DNA of 42,615 nt from Variovorax sp. Root473 (GCF_001426505.1 NZ_LMEV01000020.1:408361-450975); one strand, 5' to 3'; positions 1 through 8,236 are shown, counted from the first letter of the stretch. Notes: a model not told the origin generated them from the sequence alone. Translations and numbers: made by a program.

Positions 1-2
1 CC

Positions 3-50
3 GGAAAGCAATCCCAAAGCGGCGTTCGCCCAGCAGGAGCAGGTCAATGA
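3..50 (+). CDS. 3' end of an upstream gene (partial)
   Basis: One reading frame is open from the window edge and stops at TGA 48-50, which overlaps the ATG of the kinase gene at 47 (ATGA). This is the usual signature of a translationally coupled operon, so the frame is probably the tail of a preceding T6SS gene. Only 15 residues are visible (ending G-V-R-P-A-G-A-G-Q) and they do not identify a family. tssM, tssK and tagF are absent from the window and would be natural candidates, but that is inference. Confidence 0.5.
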   Translation, partial: GKQSQSGVRPAGAGQ

Positions 51-1981
51 CCGACAACGCCCCTCCACCCGAAGACGACCGCACCCGAGTCGTCTCCCGC
101 CCCATGCCATCCACAGGCGGCGCCGACACAGGCGCTACCGTCATCACCGCCGGCGGCCTCACCACACCCTCAGGCACCCCCGTCACCAGCCCCGCCACAG
201 GCACACACGAAGCCGGCCTCCTCCCCGTAGGAAGCCGCCTCGCCGAATTCGAAATCACCCGCGTCGTAGGCCAGGGCGGCTTCGGCGTCGTCTACGAAGC
301 CTGGGACCACACCCTCGAACGCGTAGTAGCCATCAAGGAATACCTGCCGACATCGCTATCGACAAGACAGCAAGACGGCACCGTCGTCCCCCTGTCAGAA
401 AGACACAGAGAGACCTTCGACCTAGGCATGCGCAGCTTCATCAACGAAGCCCGCCTCCTCGCCCAGTTCGACCATCCCTCGCTCCTCAAGGTCTACCGCT
501 TCTGGCAAGAAAAGGGCACCACCTACATGGTCATGCCCTTCTACAAGGGCGACACCTTGCGAGAGGCACTCGTCGCCATCCCGGCAGGCGTCGACGAAGC
601 CTGGCTCACCCGCATCATGGACGGCGTCACGCAGGCCCTCGCGGTGATGCACGGCGCTCACTGCTACCACCGCGACATCGCTCCCGACAACATCATCCTG
701 CTCGAAGGCTCCGGCCGCCCGGTGGTGCTCGACTTCGGCGCCGCGCGCCGCGTGATCACCGACAAGACGCAGGCGATCACCGTCATCCTCAAGCCCGGCT
801 ATGCGCCCATCGAGCAGTACGCCGAGATGCCCGACATGTCGCAGGGCGCATGGACCGACGTCTACGCACTCGCCGCCGTGATGCACGTCGCCGTGTGCGG
901 CCGCGCGCCGCCGCCGTCGGTGGCGCGGCTGCTGTCCGACAGCTACGTGCCACTCGCGGGCAACGACATCCTGCGCCAGCGCTACAGCGACCGGCTGCTC
1001 GCGGCGATCGATGCGGGCCTGGGCGTGCGGCCCGAGGCGCGGCCGCAGTCGATGGCGGAACTGCGCGCGGCGCTGGGCCTGGAGGTCGGCCACAGCGTCG
1101 CGCCCACGCCGCGCACCGTGCCGCCGTCGGGCGCGCGAAGCAGCAGCAGTCCATCGGGCGCCGATGGGCCCACCGTGATCGGCACGGCGCACATGCCGAA
1201 GCCCCTCGCCGCGAAGGCACCTGCCACGAACAACGGCAGGAGCGGCGGCAGCAACCACAAGGCCGTCCTCGACGCCATCGCAGCCGCCGTGCTGGTCGTC
1301 GCGGCAGGGGGTGGGTGGTGGGTCATGGGCCGCTCCGGCGGCGAGGGCGATGCCGGCAAGACGGCGCCAACCGCCACACCCGCACCGCCCACCGACGCCC
1401 CCACCTCCATCGCCGAGGCCCCACCACCGCCGCCTCCACCGCCTCCACCGCCTGCGCCACCCAAGCCGCGCACCGCTGTCGAGTCGCTGCAATCGCTCGC
1501 CGCCGGTGCCGCGCCGGGCTTCGAGGTCACGGCCGCACCGAAGAAGGCCGAGGTCGCCATCGGCAAGGACCGGCTGGCCTTCGAAGTGCGCAGCAAGCGC
1601 GACGGTTTCGTCTACGTGTTCCTGCTGTCCAGCGGCGGCGAGATGTTCCTGCTGTTCCCGAACCTGCTCGACAAGTACAACAAGATCACCGCCAACGGCA
1701 CGCTCGCGCTGCCGCGCGCGTCGTGGCCGATGGACGCTGGCGGGCCGGCCGGCACCAACCAGTTCGCGGTGCTCGTGAGCGAGCACGAACGCGACTTCGG
1801 CGACGCCGGCGTGCAGAACGAGGGCGTGTTTCCGCAGTTCCCGCTGCCGGTGCTTTCGGCGCTCGAAGCCACGCGCGGCACCGGCCCATCGCCGCTGCTG
1901 GGCAAGCCGGTTTGCGCGCCGGGCGCCACGCCGTGCAACGACGTCTATGGCGTCGCGAATTTCAAAATCGTCGAGAAGTAA
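47..1981 (+). CDS. ppkA: T6SS-associated membrane Ser/Thr protein kinase (PpkA type) with C-terminal DUF4384-like domain
   Basis: This 644-residue protein has an N-terminal cytoplasmic kinase domain (about residues 68-345). Visible motifs are the glycine loop GQGGFG, the ATP-binding Lys97 in VAIKEY, the catalytic loop YHRDIAPDN with Asp210, and DFG with Asp229. A single membrane segment spans about residues 405-427. A proline-rich stretch (about 457-477) and a C-terminal DUF4384-like domain (about 490-600), presumably periplasmic, follow. In characterised T6SS loci PpkA phosphorylates the FHA protein and PppA reverses this; tagH and pppA lie later in the same block. The ATG at 47 has AGGAG at 35-39. 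The first 430 bases use A-ending and rare codons (AGA, CTA, GTA, TCA) more than the rest of the gene. The kinase call is firm; the name is by context. Confidence 0.9.
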   Translation: MTDNAPPPEDDRTRVVSRPMPSTGGADTGATVITAGGLTTPSGTPVTSPATGTHEAGLLPVGSRLAEFEITRVVGQGGFGVVYEAWDHTLERVVAIKEYLPTSLSTRQQDGTVVPLSERHRETFDLGMRSFINEARLLAQFDHPSLLKVYRFWQEKGTTYMVMPFYKGDTLREALVAIPAGVDEAWLTRIMDGVTQALAVMHGAHCYHRDIAPDNIILLEGSGRPVVLDFGAARRVITDKTQAITVILKPGYAPIEQYAEMPDMSQGAWTDVYALAAVMHVAVCGRAPPPSVARLLSDSYVPLAGNDILRQRYSDRLLAAIDAGLGVRPEARPQSMAELRAALGLEVGHSVAPTPRTVPPSGARSSSSPSGADGPTVIGTAHMPKPLAAKAPATNNGRSGGSNHKAVLDAIAAAVLVVAAGGGWWVMGRSGGEGDAGKTAPTATPAPPTDAPTSIAEAPPPPPPPPPPPAPPKPRTAVESLQSLAAGAAPGFEVTAAPKKAEVAIGKDRLAFEVRSKRDGFVYVFLLSSGGEMFLLFPNLLDKYNKITANGTLALPRASWPMDAGGPAGTNQFAVLVSEHERDFGDAGVQNEGVFPQFPLPVLSALEATRGTGPSPLLGKPVCAPGATPCNDVYGVANFKIVEK

Positions 1982-2035
1982 TCGTCTGTAGAGCGTCGGC
2001 CGCTTCGGCCTCCTTTCCACGACCAGGAGACTTTC

Positions 2036-3625
2036 ATGCACACGTCACCGTCGCCGCACTTCGCGCTCCCCCTCTGCCGCACGGCCGCCGTGATCGCGCT
2101 GGCGCTGCTGGCCGCCTGCGCCCACACGCCGCCGCCCGCCGCGAGCACTGCTGCCCCCCTCACGCCCACGACGCCCGCCACGACCGAGCCTGCGCCTGCC
2201 CGCCCCACGGGCGGCAGCGTGGCTGGCCAGGCGCGCACCTTCTCGACCCAGCTCGCCACCTACACCTCGGTCGGCTTCGATGCCGTGCCGGGTTGGGCAC
2301 GCGACGACTTCTCGGAAAGCTGGCCGGCCTTTCTCGGCAGCTGCAAGGTGCTCAACGGCCGCGGCGCCGAGTGGAAGGATGTGTGCGACCGTGCGCTGAA
2401 GGTCGACGGCAAGAGCACGCAGGCGATTCGCGGCTTCTTCGAGCGCGAGTTCTCGGCCTACCAGATCCGCGACGACGACCGCAAGCCCGACGGCGTGGTC
2501 ACCGGCTACTTCGAGCCCGAGATCGCGGGCAGCCGCACCTACGGCGCCCCGTTCATCTACCCGGTCTACGGCCAGCCCGAGGACATGCTGTTCGTCGATG
2601 CTCGCAGGCTCCCGGCCGGCAGCGGCACGGTGGCCGCCAAGGTCGAGGGCCGCAACGTGATCGTGCAAAGCGGCCTGAGCACGCGCGACATGGGCGCACC
2701 GGGCCTGTACGCGCTCGACCTTTCCGCCATCACCCGCGACACGCTCGACCGCAAGGTGCGCCTGCGCATCGACGGCAAGCGCCTGCTGCCGTACTACACG
2801 CGCGAGGAGATCGAGACCAAGGGCGCGCCCAACGCCAAGGTGCTGGCTTTCGTGAGCAGCGCCACGGCGCTGTACGAGATGCAGATCCAGGGCTCGGGCC
2901 GCATCAAGCTGCCCAGCGGCGAGATCGTGCGCGTGGCCTACGCCGAGCAGAACGGCCAGCCCTTCCGCCCGACCATCGCGCGGGCTGCCAACGGCAAGCC
3001 GCGCAGCGCGGTCAAGGTGCGCGGCGGTTCGCTGGAGCTGACGCTGGACGACGGCGACGACGAAGACACGGGCGCCATCGACAACAGCGTGATCCGCACG
3101 CGCGGCTTCACGCTGGCACGGCCCACGGCCAGCGGCGCCGTGGTGGTGCCGGGCCGTCGCACGGCCGGCGCGGTGACCGGCAGCGGCATCAAGGACCCGA
3201 GCTACGTGTTCTTCAAGGAATCGACCTCGCCCGCGGGCGGCCCGGTGGGCGCCTTCGGCGTGCCGCTGTCGGCCGGCCGCTCGATCGCGGTCGATCCGCG
3301 CAGCACGCCGCTGGGCTACCCGGTGTTCGTGTCGACGCGCACGCCCGGCAGCGGCGCCCCCATGCAGCGCCTGACCATCGCGCAGGACACCGGCGGCGCG
3401 ATCCGCGGCGCGGTGCGGGCCGACTACTTCTTCGGCAACGGCCAGCAGGCCGCCACCAACGCGCGCCGCATGAAGGAACGCGGGCAGCTGTGGATTCTTC
3501 TGCCGCGCGGCCTCGCCGTGGCGCAGGCCGCGGTGTCGGGTGCGATCCGCACGCGCGGCGGGCCGGTCGGCGCGAATCTTCCGCAGTGCCTGGTGCCCAC
3601 GGAAGGCGTCTGCGTCGACGACTGA
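2036..3625 (+). CDS. mltA: MltA-family membrane-bound lytic murein transglycosylase (lipoprotein)
   Basis: The 529-residue product starts with a lipoprotein signal whose lipobox is L-A-A-C with Cys28, so it should be anchored in the outer membrane facing the periplasm. The MltA domain is recognised from VTGYFEPEIAGSRT (about residues 158-171) and the 3D region AQDTGGAIRGAVRADYFFGNG split around the catalytic Asp451. The family cleaves peptidoglycan strands to form 1,6-anhydro-muropeptides. It is longer than E. coli MltA (about 365 residues). Much of the extra length is an acidic, low-complexity insertion at about residues 326-388 between the MltA core and the 3D part. It sits 54 bases after the kinase with a GGAG ribosome site. 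Its place in a T6SS operon suggests a job in opening the cell wall for the apparatus, as dedicated glycosidases do in other T6SSs; this is inferred. Confidence 0.88.
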   Translation: MHTSPSPHFALPLCRTAAVIALALLAACAHTPPPAASTAAPLTPTTPATTEPAPARPTGGSVAGQARTFSTQLATYTSVGFDAVPGWARDDFSESWPAFLGSCKVLNGRGAEWKDVCDRALKVDGKSTQAIRGFFEREFSAYQIRDDDRKPDGVVTGYFEPEIAGSRTYGAPFIYPVYGQPEDMLFVDARRLPAGSGTVAAKVEGRNVIVQSGLSTRDMGAPGLYALDLSAITRDTLDRKVRLRIDGKRLLPYYTREEIETKGAPNAKVLAFVSSATALYEMQIQGSGRIKLPSGEIVRVAYAEQNGQPFRPTIARAANGKPRSAVKVRGGSLELTLDDGDDEDTGAIDNSVIRTRGFTLARPTASGAVVVPGRRTAGAVTGSGIKDPSYVFFKESTSPAGGPVGAFGVPLSAGRSIAVDPRSTPLGYPVFVSTRTPGSGAPMQRLTIAQDTGGAIRGAVRADYFFGNGQQAATNARRMKERGQLWILLPRGLAVAQAAVSGAIRTRGGPVGANLPQCLVPTEGVCVDD

Positions 3626-3655
3626 TCCCGTTTCTTTAGACCCCCTTGGCCCTTC

Positions 3656-4405
3656 ATGCAGGAAACCCTTTCGTCCGCGGAAAGCTCTGAACTCGTCCGC
3701 CTCTGGCGGCGCCGGCAGACGCTGTCCTCGGACGACATGGGCACGATGTACCGCATCGTGGGCGATGCGCTCGTGGCCTGCAACCCACCCGAGCTGCAGG
3801 TGCTGGGCGAAGGGCGGCAGGAGCTGGTGGCGCAGTTCATCTACGTGAAGGTGCTGCGGCTCGATGCCGACCCCGACGAGTCGGAAGAGCGTGCCGGCCA
3901 CAGCGCGCCGTCCACCGCTTTCGCACTGTGCGCGTACTTCCGTCGCTACCTCATCGACTGCACGCGCGCCAGCGCGTTTCGCCGCAAGGTCTCCATCGGC
4001 GACCAGATCACCGAGGCCCAGCTCGAAGACGAACTCGGCCCCGGCGAAGACCTCGACGGCTGCCTGGCCGAGCACGGCCTCAGCGCGCAGGCCGTGCAGC
4101 TGGCGGCGCGCACCTTCATTGCCGGACTGCCCGAGCCCGAGCGCATCCTGCTGTGCGAGGGCTTCGGGCAGGAGGCCGAGGGCGGGCTGTCGGGCATCGC
4201 CTCGCGCCACGCCATCGCCTCGTACCACTACCGCGCCGGCCGGCTGGGCCTCGTTCACAAGCGCGAAGGGCTGGGCGCCGGCTATGCGCAGACCCGCATC
4301 GGCAGCTGGATCGGCCAGACCCTGGGCATCGCCATCGAGGCCGACAACATGGCGGCGATCCTGCAGGTTTTCAAAATCCTCGGGGCTGAAGCGTCTTATG
4401 TCTGA
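3656..4405 (+). CDS. RNA polymerase sigma-70-like protein in T6SS locus
   Basis: This 249-residue protein resembles a divergent sigma factor. Residues about 40-115 look like region 2 (ELVAQFIYVKVLRL, then FALCAYFRRYLIDCTR). Residues about 150-210 look like region 4, beginning FIAGLPEPERILL and ending in a helix-turn-helix-like IASRHAIASYHYRAGRLGL. A 40-residue tail is unassigned. The next two genes encode a membrane protein with an I9-like C-terminus and a caspase, so it may be the cytoplasmic output of a membrane signalling relay. No ribosome site is obvious before ATG 3656, so the start is less certain than its neighbours. It could instead be a T6SS protein that only resembles sigma factors; DNA or polymerase binding is not shown by the sequence. 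Confidence 0.55.
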   Translation: MQETLSSAESSELVRLWRRRQTLSSDDMGTMYRIVGDALVACNPPELQVLGEGRQELVAQFIYVKVLRLDADPDESEERAGHSAPSTAFALCAYFRRYLIDCTRASAFRRKVSIGDQITEAQLEDELGPGEDLDGCLAEHGLSAQAVQLAARTFIAGLPEPERILLCEGFGQEAEGGLSGIASRHAIASYHYRAGRLGLVHKREGLGAGYAQTRIGSWIGQTLGIAIEADNMAAILQVFKILGAEASYV

Positions 4406-4432
4406 AGACATAGCCATTCAGGAACAGACGCC

Positions 4433-5569
4433 ATGACCACCGACCTCTGGCCCCCGCTCAGCGTGATCCGCCATGCGTTCGAAACCGGCGCGCCGCCCGG
4501 CGATGCCCCGCCGGACGCCGCACCCGTCGCGATGCCGCACGGCAGCGCGGGCGCGGGCACGTCCGGGGTGTCGGACCTGCTGCTCCCTTTGACCGAATTG
4601 GCCCGGCGCCGCGAGGCTGTCGCCCGGCGCGCCTTCACTGCGCGCTGGGCGCCGGGCCGCCTCGTGAGCGTGGTGCACGACGGGCGCCTGCTTGGCGTGC
4701 TGCTCGACCGCTGCATCCACGGCGACCTCTGGCAAGGCTGGATGGCCGCCGGCGAGCCCGACTGGGCTTCGGACTTCGACGTGCTGCTCGAGCCCGACGA
4801 CGAGCCCTTCGAGCCGATGTTCGGCGTGGTCCAGGCGTGGAACATGCTCACGCTCGAACCCTGCCCGCAGCTGGCCGCGCGCGTGCTCGGCGAGGTTTCG
4901 GCCACGCGGCTCGCCGCGATCCGCGCGGTGCACGACGAATGGGCGGCGCGTGCGGTGTCCGCCATTGCACCGGAGCCGGGGCGCATCGCGCTGCGTGCCG
5001 TGGGCGGTGCGTTCTCGGTACTGTCTGGTACGCCGCTCGGCCCGCAAGACCCGCGCACCGATTACCAGGCGCTGTACCGCGATGCCGGCCTGCAACTGGG
5101 CCGTGCGTTGGCGCAACCGCAGGACGAGACACCTGCCACGCCGTCGCCATCGCCATCGCCCGCCCGGCCGCTGCCACGGCCCGAGGACGGCTGGTGGGGC
5201 AGCATCCGCCGCTGGTTCGGCGCTGAAGGCTGGGCACGCCCGGCCTTCGCGGCGGTGGCGCTGTTCGCGGTGATCCAGAACGTGGGGCTCATCGGCGGGC
5301 GTGGCACCACCGAAGACGACGACGTGCGCTTTCGCTCGGTGCCCACCGCACCGGTCGCGGCGCAGGCCAACCTGGTCGTGCGCTGGAAGGACGGCGTGCG
5401 CATCGACGAGGCCGATCGCCTGTTGCACACGATGTCGGCCGAAGTGGTCGGCGGGCCGGGGCCGAATGGTGTCTGGCGCCTGCGTGTGGCCGATCCGGTC
5501 GGTGCTTTGTCGGTGCTCGCGACGTCGCCGTTGGTCGCATCGGCCGGACCGGCCTCGGAGCCGCCATGA
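4433..5569 (+). CDS. Single-pass membrane protein with C-terminal I9-like domain, putative partner of the sigma-like protein
   Basis: The 378-residue product has a hydrophilic N-terminal region (1-235) and a Ser/Pro-rich stretch (about 230-250). One hydrophobic segment follows at about 267-285 (AFAAVALFAVIQNVGLIGG), then a C-terminal domain at about 312-375. That domain starts NLVVRWKDG and contains RLLHTMSAEVVGGPG and GVWRLRV, the layout of subtilisin-propeptide/inhibitor I9-like domains found at the C-terminus of some anti-sigma-like membrane proteins. With no signal peptide, the N-terminus should be cytoplasmic and the I9-like part periplasmic. It follows the sigma-like gene by 27 bases and overlaps the caspase start by ATGA at 5566-5569. 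An anti-sigma role is a hypothesis; I see no zinc-binding anti-sigma (HCC) motif. Confidence 0.5.
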   Translation: MTTDLWPPLSVIRHAFETGAPPGDAPPDAAPVAMPHGSAGAGTSGVSDLLLPLTELARRREAVARRAFTARWAPGRLVSVVHDGRLLGVLLDRCIHGDLWQGWMAAGEPDWASDFDVLLEPDDEPFEPMFGVVQAWNMLTLEPCPQLAARVLGEVSATRLAAIRAVHDEWAARAVSAIAPEPGRIALRAVGGAFSVLSGTPLGPQDPRTDYQALYRDAGLQLGRALAQPQDETPATPSPSPSPARPLPRPEDGWWGSIRRWFGAEGWARPAFAAVALFAVIQNVGLIGGRGTTEDDDVRFRSVPTAPVAAQANLVVRWKDGVRIDEADRLLHTMSAEVVGGPGPNGVWRLRVADPVGALSVLATSPLVASAGPASEPP

Positions 5570-7584
5570 ACTGGCGCGCGTGCAGCCTGCGGTTCCTGCT
5601 CGCGCTGGTGGTGTGGGGCGCGGGCGGCGCTGCCGCGCAGGCCGCGCAGCGCGCGCTGCTCGTCGGCGTCTCCGAACTCGTCAACCAGCCGCAGGCCCTG
5701 TGGCTGCAGGCGCCGCGCAACGACGTGATGCTCATGCGCGATGCCTTGCTGAAGCAGGGCTTCACCGCGCCCGACATTGCCGTGCTCGCCGACGGCGTGC
5801 CCGGCGCCGCGCTGCCCGAATCGCAGGCCATCCACGACGCGCTGGCGCGGCTGCTCGCGCAGTCGGCCAGCGGCGACTTCGTGCTGCTGTACTTCTCCGG
5901 CCACGGCACGCGCCTGCGCGACGTGGCCAAGCGCTACCAGGAGCCCGACGGCCTGTCCGAGAACTTTCTCGCGCGCGACGTGCGTGGCACGCTCGGCGCC
6001 GATGCCGCGCTCAGCGGCGACCTGCGCGACGTCGACTTCGACGCCTGGATCCAGGCCTTCCTCGCGAAGAACGTGTTCGTCGCCTCGGTGTTCGACACCT
6101 GCTCCGCCAATTCCATGACGCGCGGCACGGGCGATGCGCCCGCGACCGCCGAGGGGCCGACCGACGACGAGGTGCGTTGGCGCGGCCTGCGCGCGACGCA
6201 GCTTGCGGGCGGTGCGTCGACGGCACGGTCCTTGTCTCCGCCAGCGACCGGCGACGCCGTGCCGCGCGCCCGCTACGTGGCGCTGTTCGCATCCGAAAGC
6301 CACCAGATCACGCCCGAGCTGCGCCTGCCGCGCAAGGCGCGCAGTGCCCGGCCGCAGGGCCTCTTGACCTGGGCCGTGGTCGAGTCGCTGGCGCGCAAGC
6401 CCGCGACCTGGCGCGACCTGTTCGACGGCGTGCTCGCGCTGTACCCGCCGGTCATCGACGAACTCGCACAGCGCTTTCCCACGCGCGAGCTGCCGTCGCC
6501 CGTGGCCGAGGGCAACCTCGATGCGCCGCTGTTCGCCAACAGCGGCGCGCCCGCGTCCACGCGCCCGGTGTGGGGCGCGCAGCGCAGCGGCGACAGCCTG
6601 GCCGTCAAGGCCGGCCTGCTCGACGGCCTGGCGCCGCAGCAGGAGGTGCGCGTGCTCGCCACGCTCGACGACGGCACCGTGCGCCGCGCGCCGACCGCCA
6701 TCGCGCAGATCAAGCTCGGCGGTGCCTGGCTCGCCGTGCCCGTGGCATTGAAAGACCTGCCGGGCAGCGTGTTCTGGAGCGTCACGCCCATTGCCGAGCC
6801 GGCCGCGACGGCCCTGCGCGTGCGCGCCGACAAGCCGCTGCCCGCCGGCCTGAGCCTCGATTACCCGGCCGCGATCCGCCTGGCCGACGACCCCGCGAGC
6901 GCCGACGTGCGCTGGACCGACCTCGGCCCCGCCGGCCATCGCCTCGAAGCGCTCGCGCCCGTGTTCGGCGCCGCCGCCTCGACCGTCGTGGTGCCCGACG
7001 TGGCCGCGCTGCGCCGCCGCCTGCAGGCGATGGCGCAGCTCAAGTGGCTGGCCCAGCTGCAGGCCCATGCCAGGGGCGGCCAGCTCGACGGTTTCGATGC
7101 GGCGCTCGAAGTCTGGAGCGCCGACCGGCTGCTGCGCAGCGTGCCCGTCGCCGAGGCCGCGAGCGTGCTGCCTGCACTGCGGCCCGGCGAGCGCGTGCGC
7201 CTGAACGTGCGCAACACCAGCGGCCGTTCGCTCGACCTCGTCATCACCGGCATCGACGCGCGCGGCGCGCTGCAGGCGGTGTACCCCGACGGGGCCGGCG
7301 AAACCAACCGCTTCAAGCGCGGCACGCCCGAGCAGCCGGCGGTCAAGCGTTTCGACCTGCCCTGGCTCGATGCGGCCGGCGAGGCGCGCCTGCTCGTCAT
7401 GGCGGTGCCGGCCGCGCCCCACAGCGCGCCGCGCCTGTTCGGCGTGGCCACCGCGGCGCAGGCCGACGTGTCGGAGGTGCGCGTGCGCGGCGGCCAGCCG
7501 CCGGCCGCCGGCGGCGAGCGCCAGGTGTTCGCGGCCTTGCTGCGCAGAAGCGCCGCCGCGGCAGACGGTGGTATGCGGCCATGA
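5566..7584 (+). CDS. Secreted caspase-family (peptidase C14) protein with C-terminal DUF4384-like region
   Basis: The 672-residue protein begins with a Sec-type signal (about 1-27, ending A-A-A-Q-A-A) and then the caspase core. RALLVGVSELVNQ forms the first strand, followed by APRNDVMLMRDALLKQGF. Catalytic His113 is in YFSGHGTR and catalytic Cys179 is in VFDTCSANSMTRG. The Cys motif is D-T-C-S-A-N instead of the usual D-x-C-H-S-G. Residues about 540-645 look DUF4384-like (GERVRLNVRNTSG onward, with AVYPDGAGETNRF). The signal peptide places it in the periplasm, on the same side as the I9-like domain of the gene it overlaps. Caspase homologues prefer Arg/Lys or Asp at the cleaved bond; the specificity cannot be read here. 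The substrate is unknown. Confidence 0.8.
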   Translation: MNWRACSLRFLLALVVWGAGGAAAQAAQRALLVGVSELVNQPQALWLQAPRNDVMLMRDALLKQGFTAPDIAVLADGVPGAALPESQAIHDALARLLAQSASGDFVLLYFSGHGTRLRDVAKRYQEPDGLSENFLARDVRGTLGADAALSGDLRDVDFDAWIQAFLAKNVFVASVFDTCSANSMTRGTGDAPATAEGPTDDEVRWRGLRATQLAGGASTARSLSPPATGDAVPRARYVALFASESHQITPELRLPRKARSARPQGLLTWAVVESLARKPATWRDLFDGVLALYPPVIDELAQRFPTRELPSPVAEGNLDAPLFANSGAPASTRPVWGAQRSGDSLAVKAGLLDGLAPQQEVRVLATLDDGTVRRAPTAIAQIKLGGAWLAVPVALKDLPGSVFWSVTPIAEPAATALRVRADKPLPAGLSLDYPAAIRLADDPASADVRWTDLGPAGHRLEALAPVFGAAASTVVVPDVAALRRRLQAMAQLKWLAQLQAHARGGQLDGFDAALEVWSADRLLRSVPVAEAASVLPALRPGERVRLNVRNTSGRSLDLVITGIDARGALQAVYPDGAGETNRFKRGTPEQPAVKRFDLPWLDAAGEARLLVMAVPAAPHSAPRLFGVATAAQADVSEVRVRGGQPPAAGGERQVFAALLRRSAAAADGGMRP

Positions 7585-7638
7585 GGCGGGCGCGCGTGGT
7601 CCCGGTCCAGTTTTCTTTGTCCGAATCCGGAGGTTGAC

Positions 7639-8196
7639 ATGGCATTTCTCGAAGACGGCTCCTGGAGCCCCGAAGACGCACGGCAGTTCTACGAACTGAT
7701 CGGCACCGGCTCGGCCGAGACCGACCTGGTCATGATGATCGAGAGCAAGGGCTCGCCCGTCGAGGGCGAACTCGAACGCGTCTTCGACGACGGCAAGGCG
7801 CGCCTGAACATCGGCGGCTACTACTGGTCGGTGCAGGTGCCCGAATCGTCCGCGCAGAACCAGGTCGTGCCTCACAACCTGGTCGTCGCGCGCCGCAGCG
7901 ACGCGGCCACGGCCACGCTCGCCAGCCTGCTGCGCGCGCAGGAAAAAGACCTGAAGGTCGTCATCAGCGCCTACAAGGCCGGCGGCGATCCGCAATCGCC
8001 CGAGGCGCAGGCCACCTTCGAGATCTCGCTGGAGAACGCGCGCATCTGCCGGCTGGTGCTCAACTCCGGCGGCCACTGGGGCGTGCCCTCGGAGCTGGTC
8101 TCCATCAGCTACCGCACGGTGAAGATCAAGTCGGCCCCGCAGAAGACCAGCGGCGCGCGCGGCGCGGTGCGCGAATGCCAGTTCACCCGGACGTGA
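7639..8196 (+). CDS. Hcp-like (TssD-fold) protein
   Basis: This 185-residue protein has the C-terminal layout of Hcp tube proteins. A segment ARRSDAATATLASLLRAQ corresponds to the Hcp stretch around T-K-x-x-D-K-A-S-P-x-L. A strand FEISLENARICRLVL and the closing SELVSISYRTVKI match the family's E-x-V-S-F-x-Y-x-K-I end. It lacks the family's opening G-E-S/K-D-x-x-H motif, which the second hcp at 26243-26722 has, so it is a divergent paralogue. The start at 7639 follows a strong GGAGG site. It lies between the caspase and tagJ. It could be an alternative tube subunit, a tube-capping or adaptor protein, or a substrate; the sequence alone does not decide. Confidence 0.55.
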   Translation: MAFLEDGSWSPEDARQFYELIGTGSAETDLVMMIESKGSPVEGELERVFDDGKARLNIGGYYWSVQVPESSAQNQVVPHNLVVARRSDAATATLASLLRAQEKDLKVVISAYKAGGDPQSPEAQATFEISLENARICRLVLNSGGHWGVPSELVSISYRTVKIKSAPQKTSGARGAVRECQFTRT

Positions 8197-8236
8197 ACCG
8201 AAATCTGATTCCGAACGCCTCCAGGAGCACTACGCC

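Noticed and set aside
1426..1460. CCGCC/CCACC-rich tract considered as a tandem repeat element
   Set aside because: It simply encodes the polyproline linker of the kinase.
850..3639. 929-codon forward open frame across the kinase and MltA genes
   Set aside because: It is an Arg/Ala-rich shadow frame of two well-supported genes and has no family features.
5062..8076. 1004-codon reverse open frame opposite the caspase and its neighbours
   Set aside because: Its composition (His/Arg/Gly/Ala runs) is typical of antisense frames in GC-rich DNA, and the opposite strand carries motif-supported genes.
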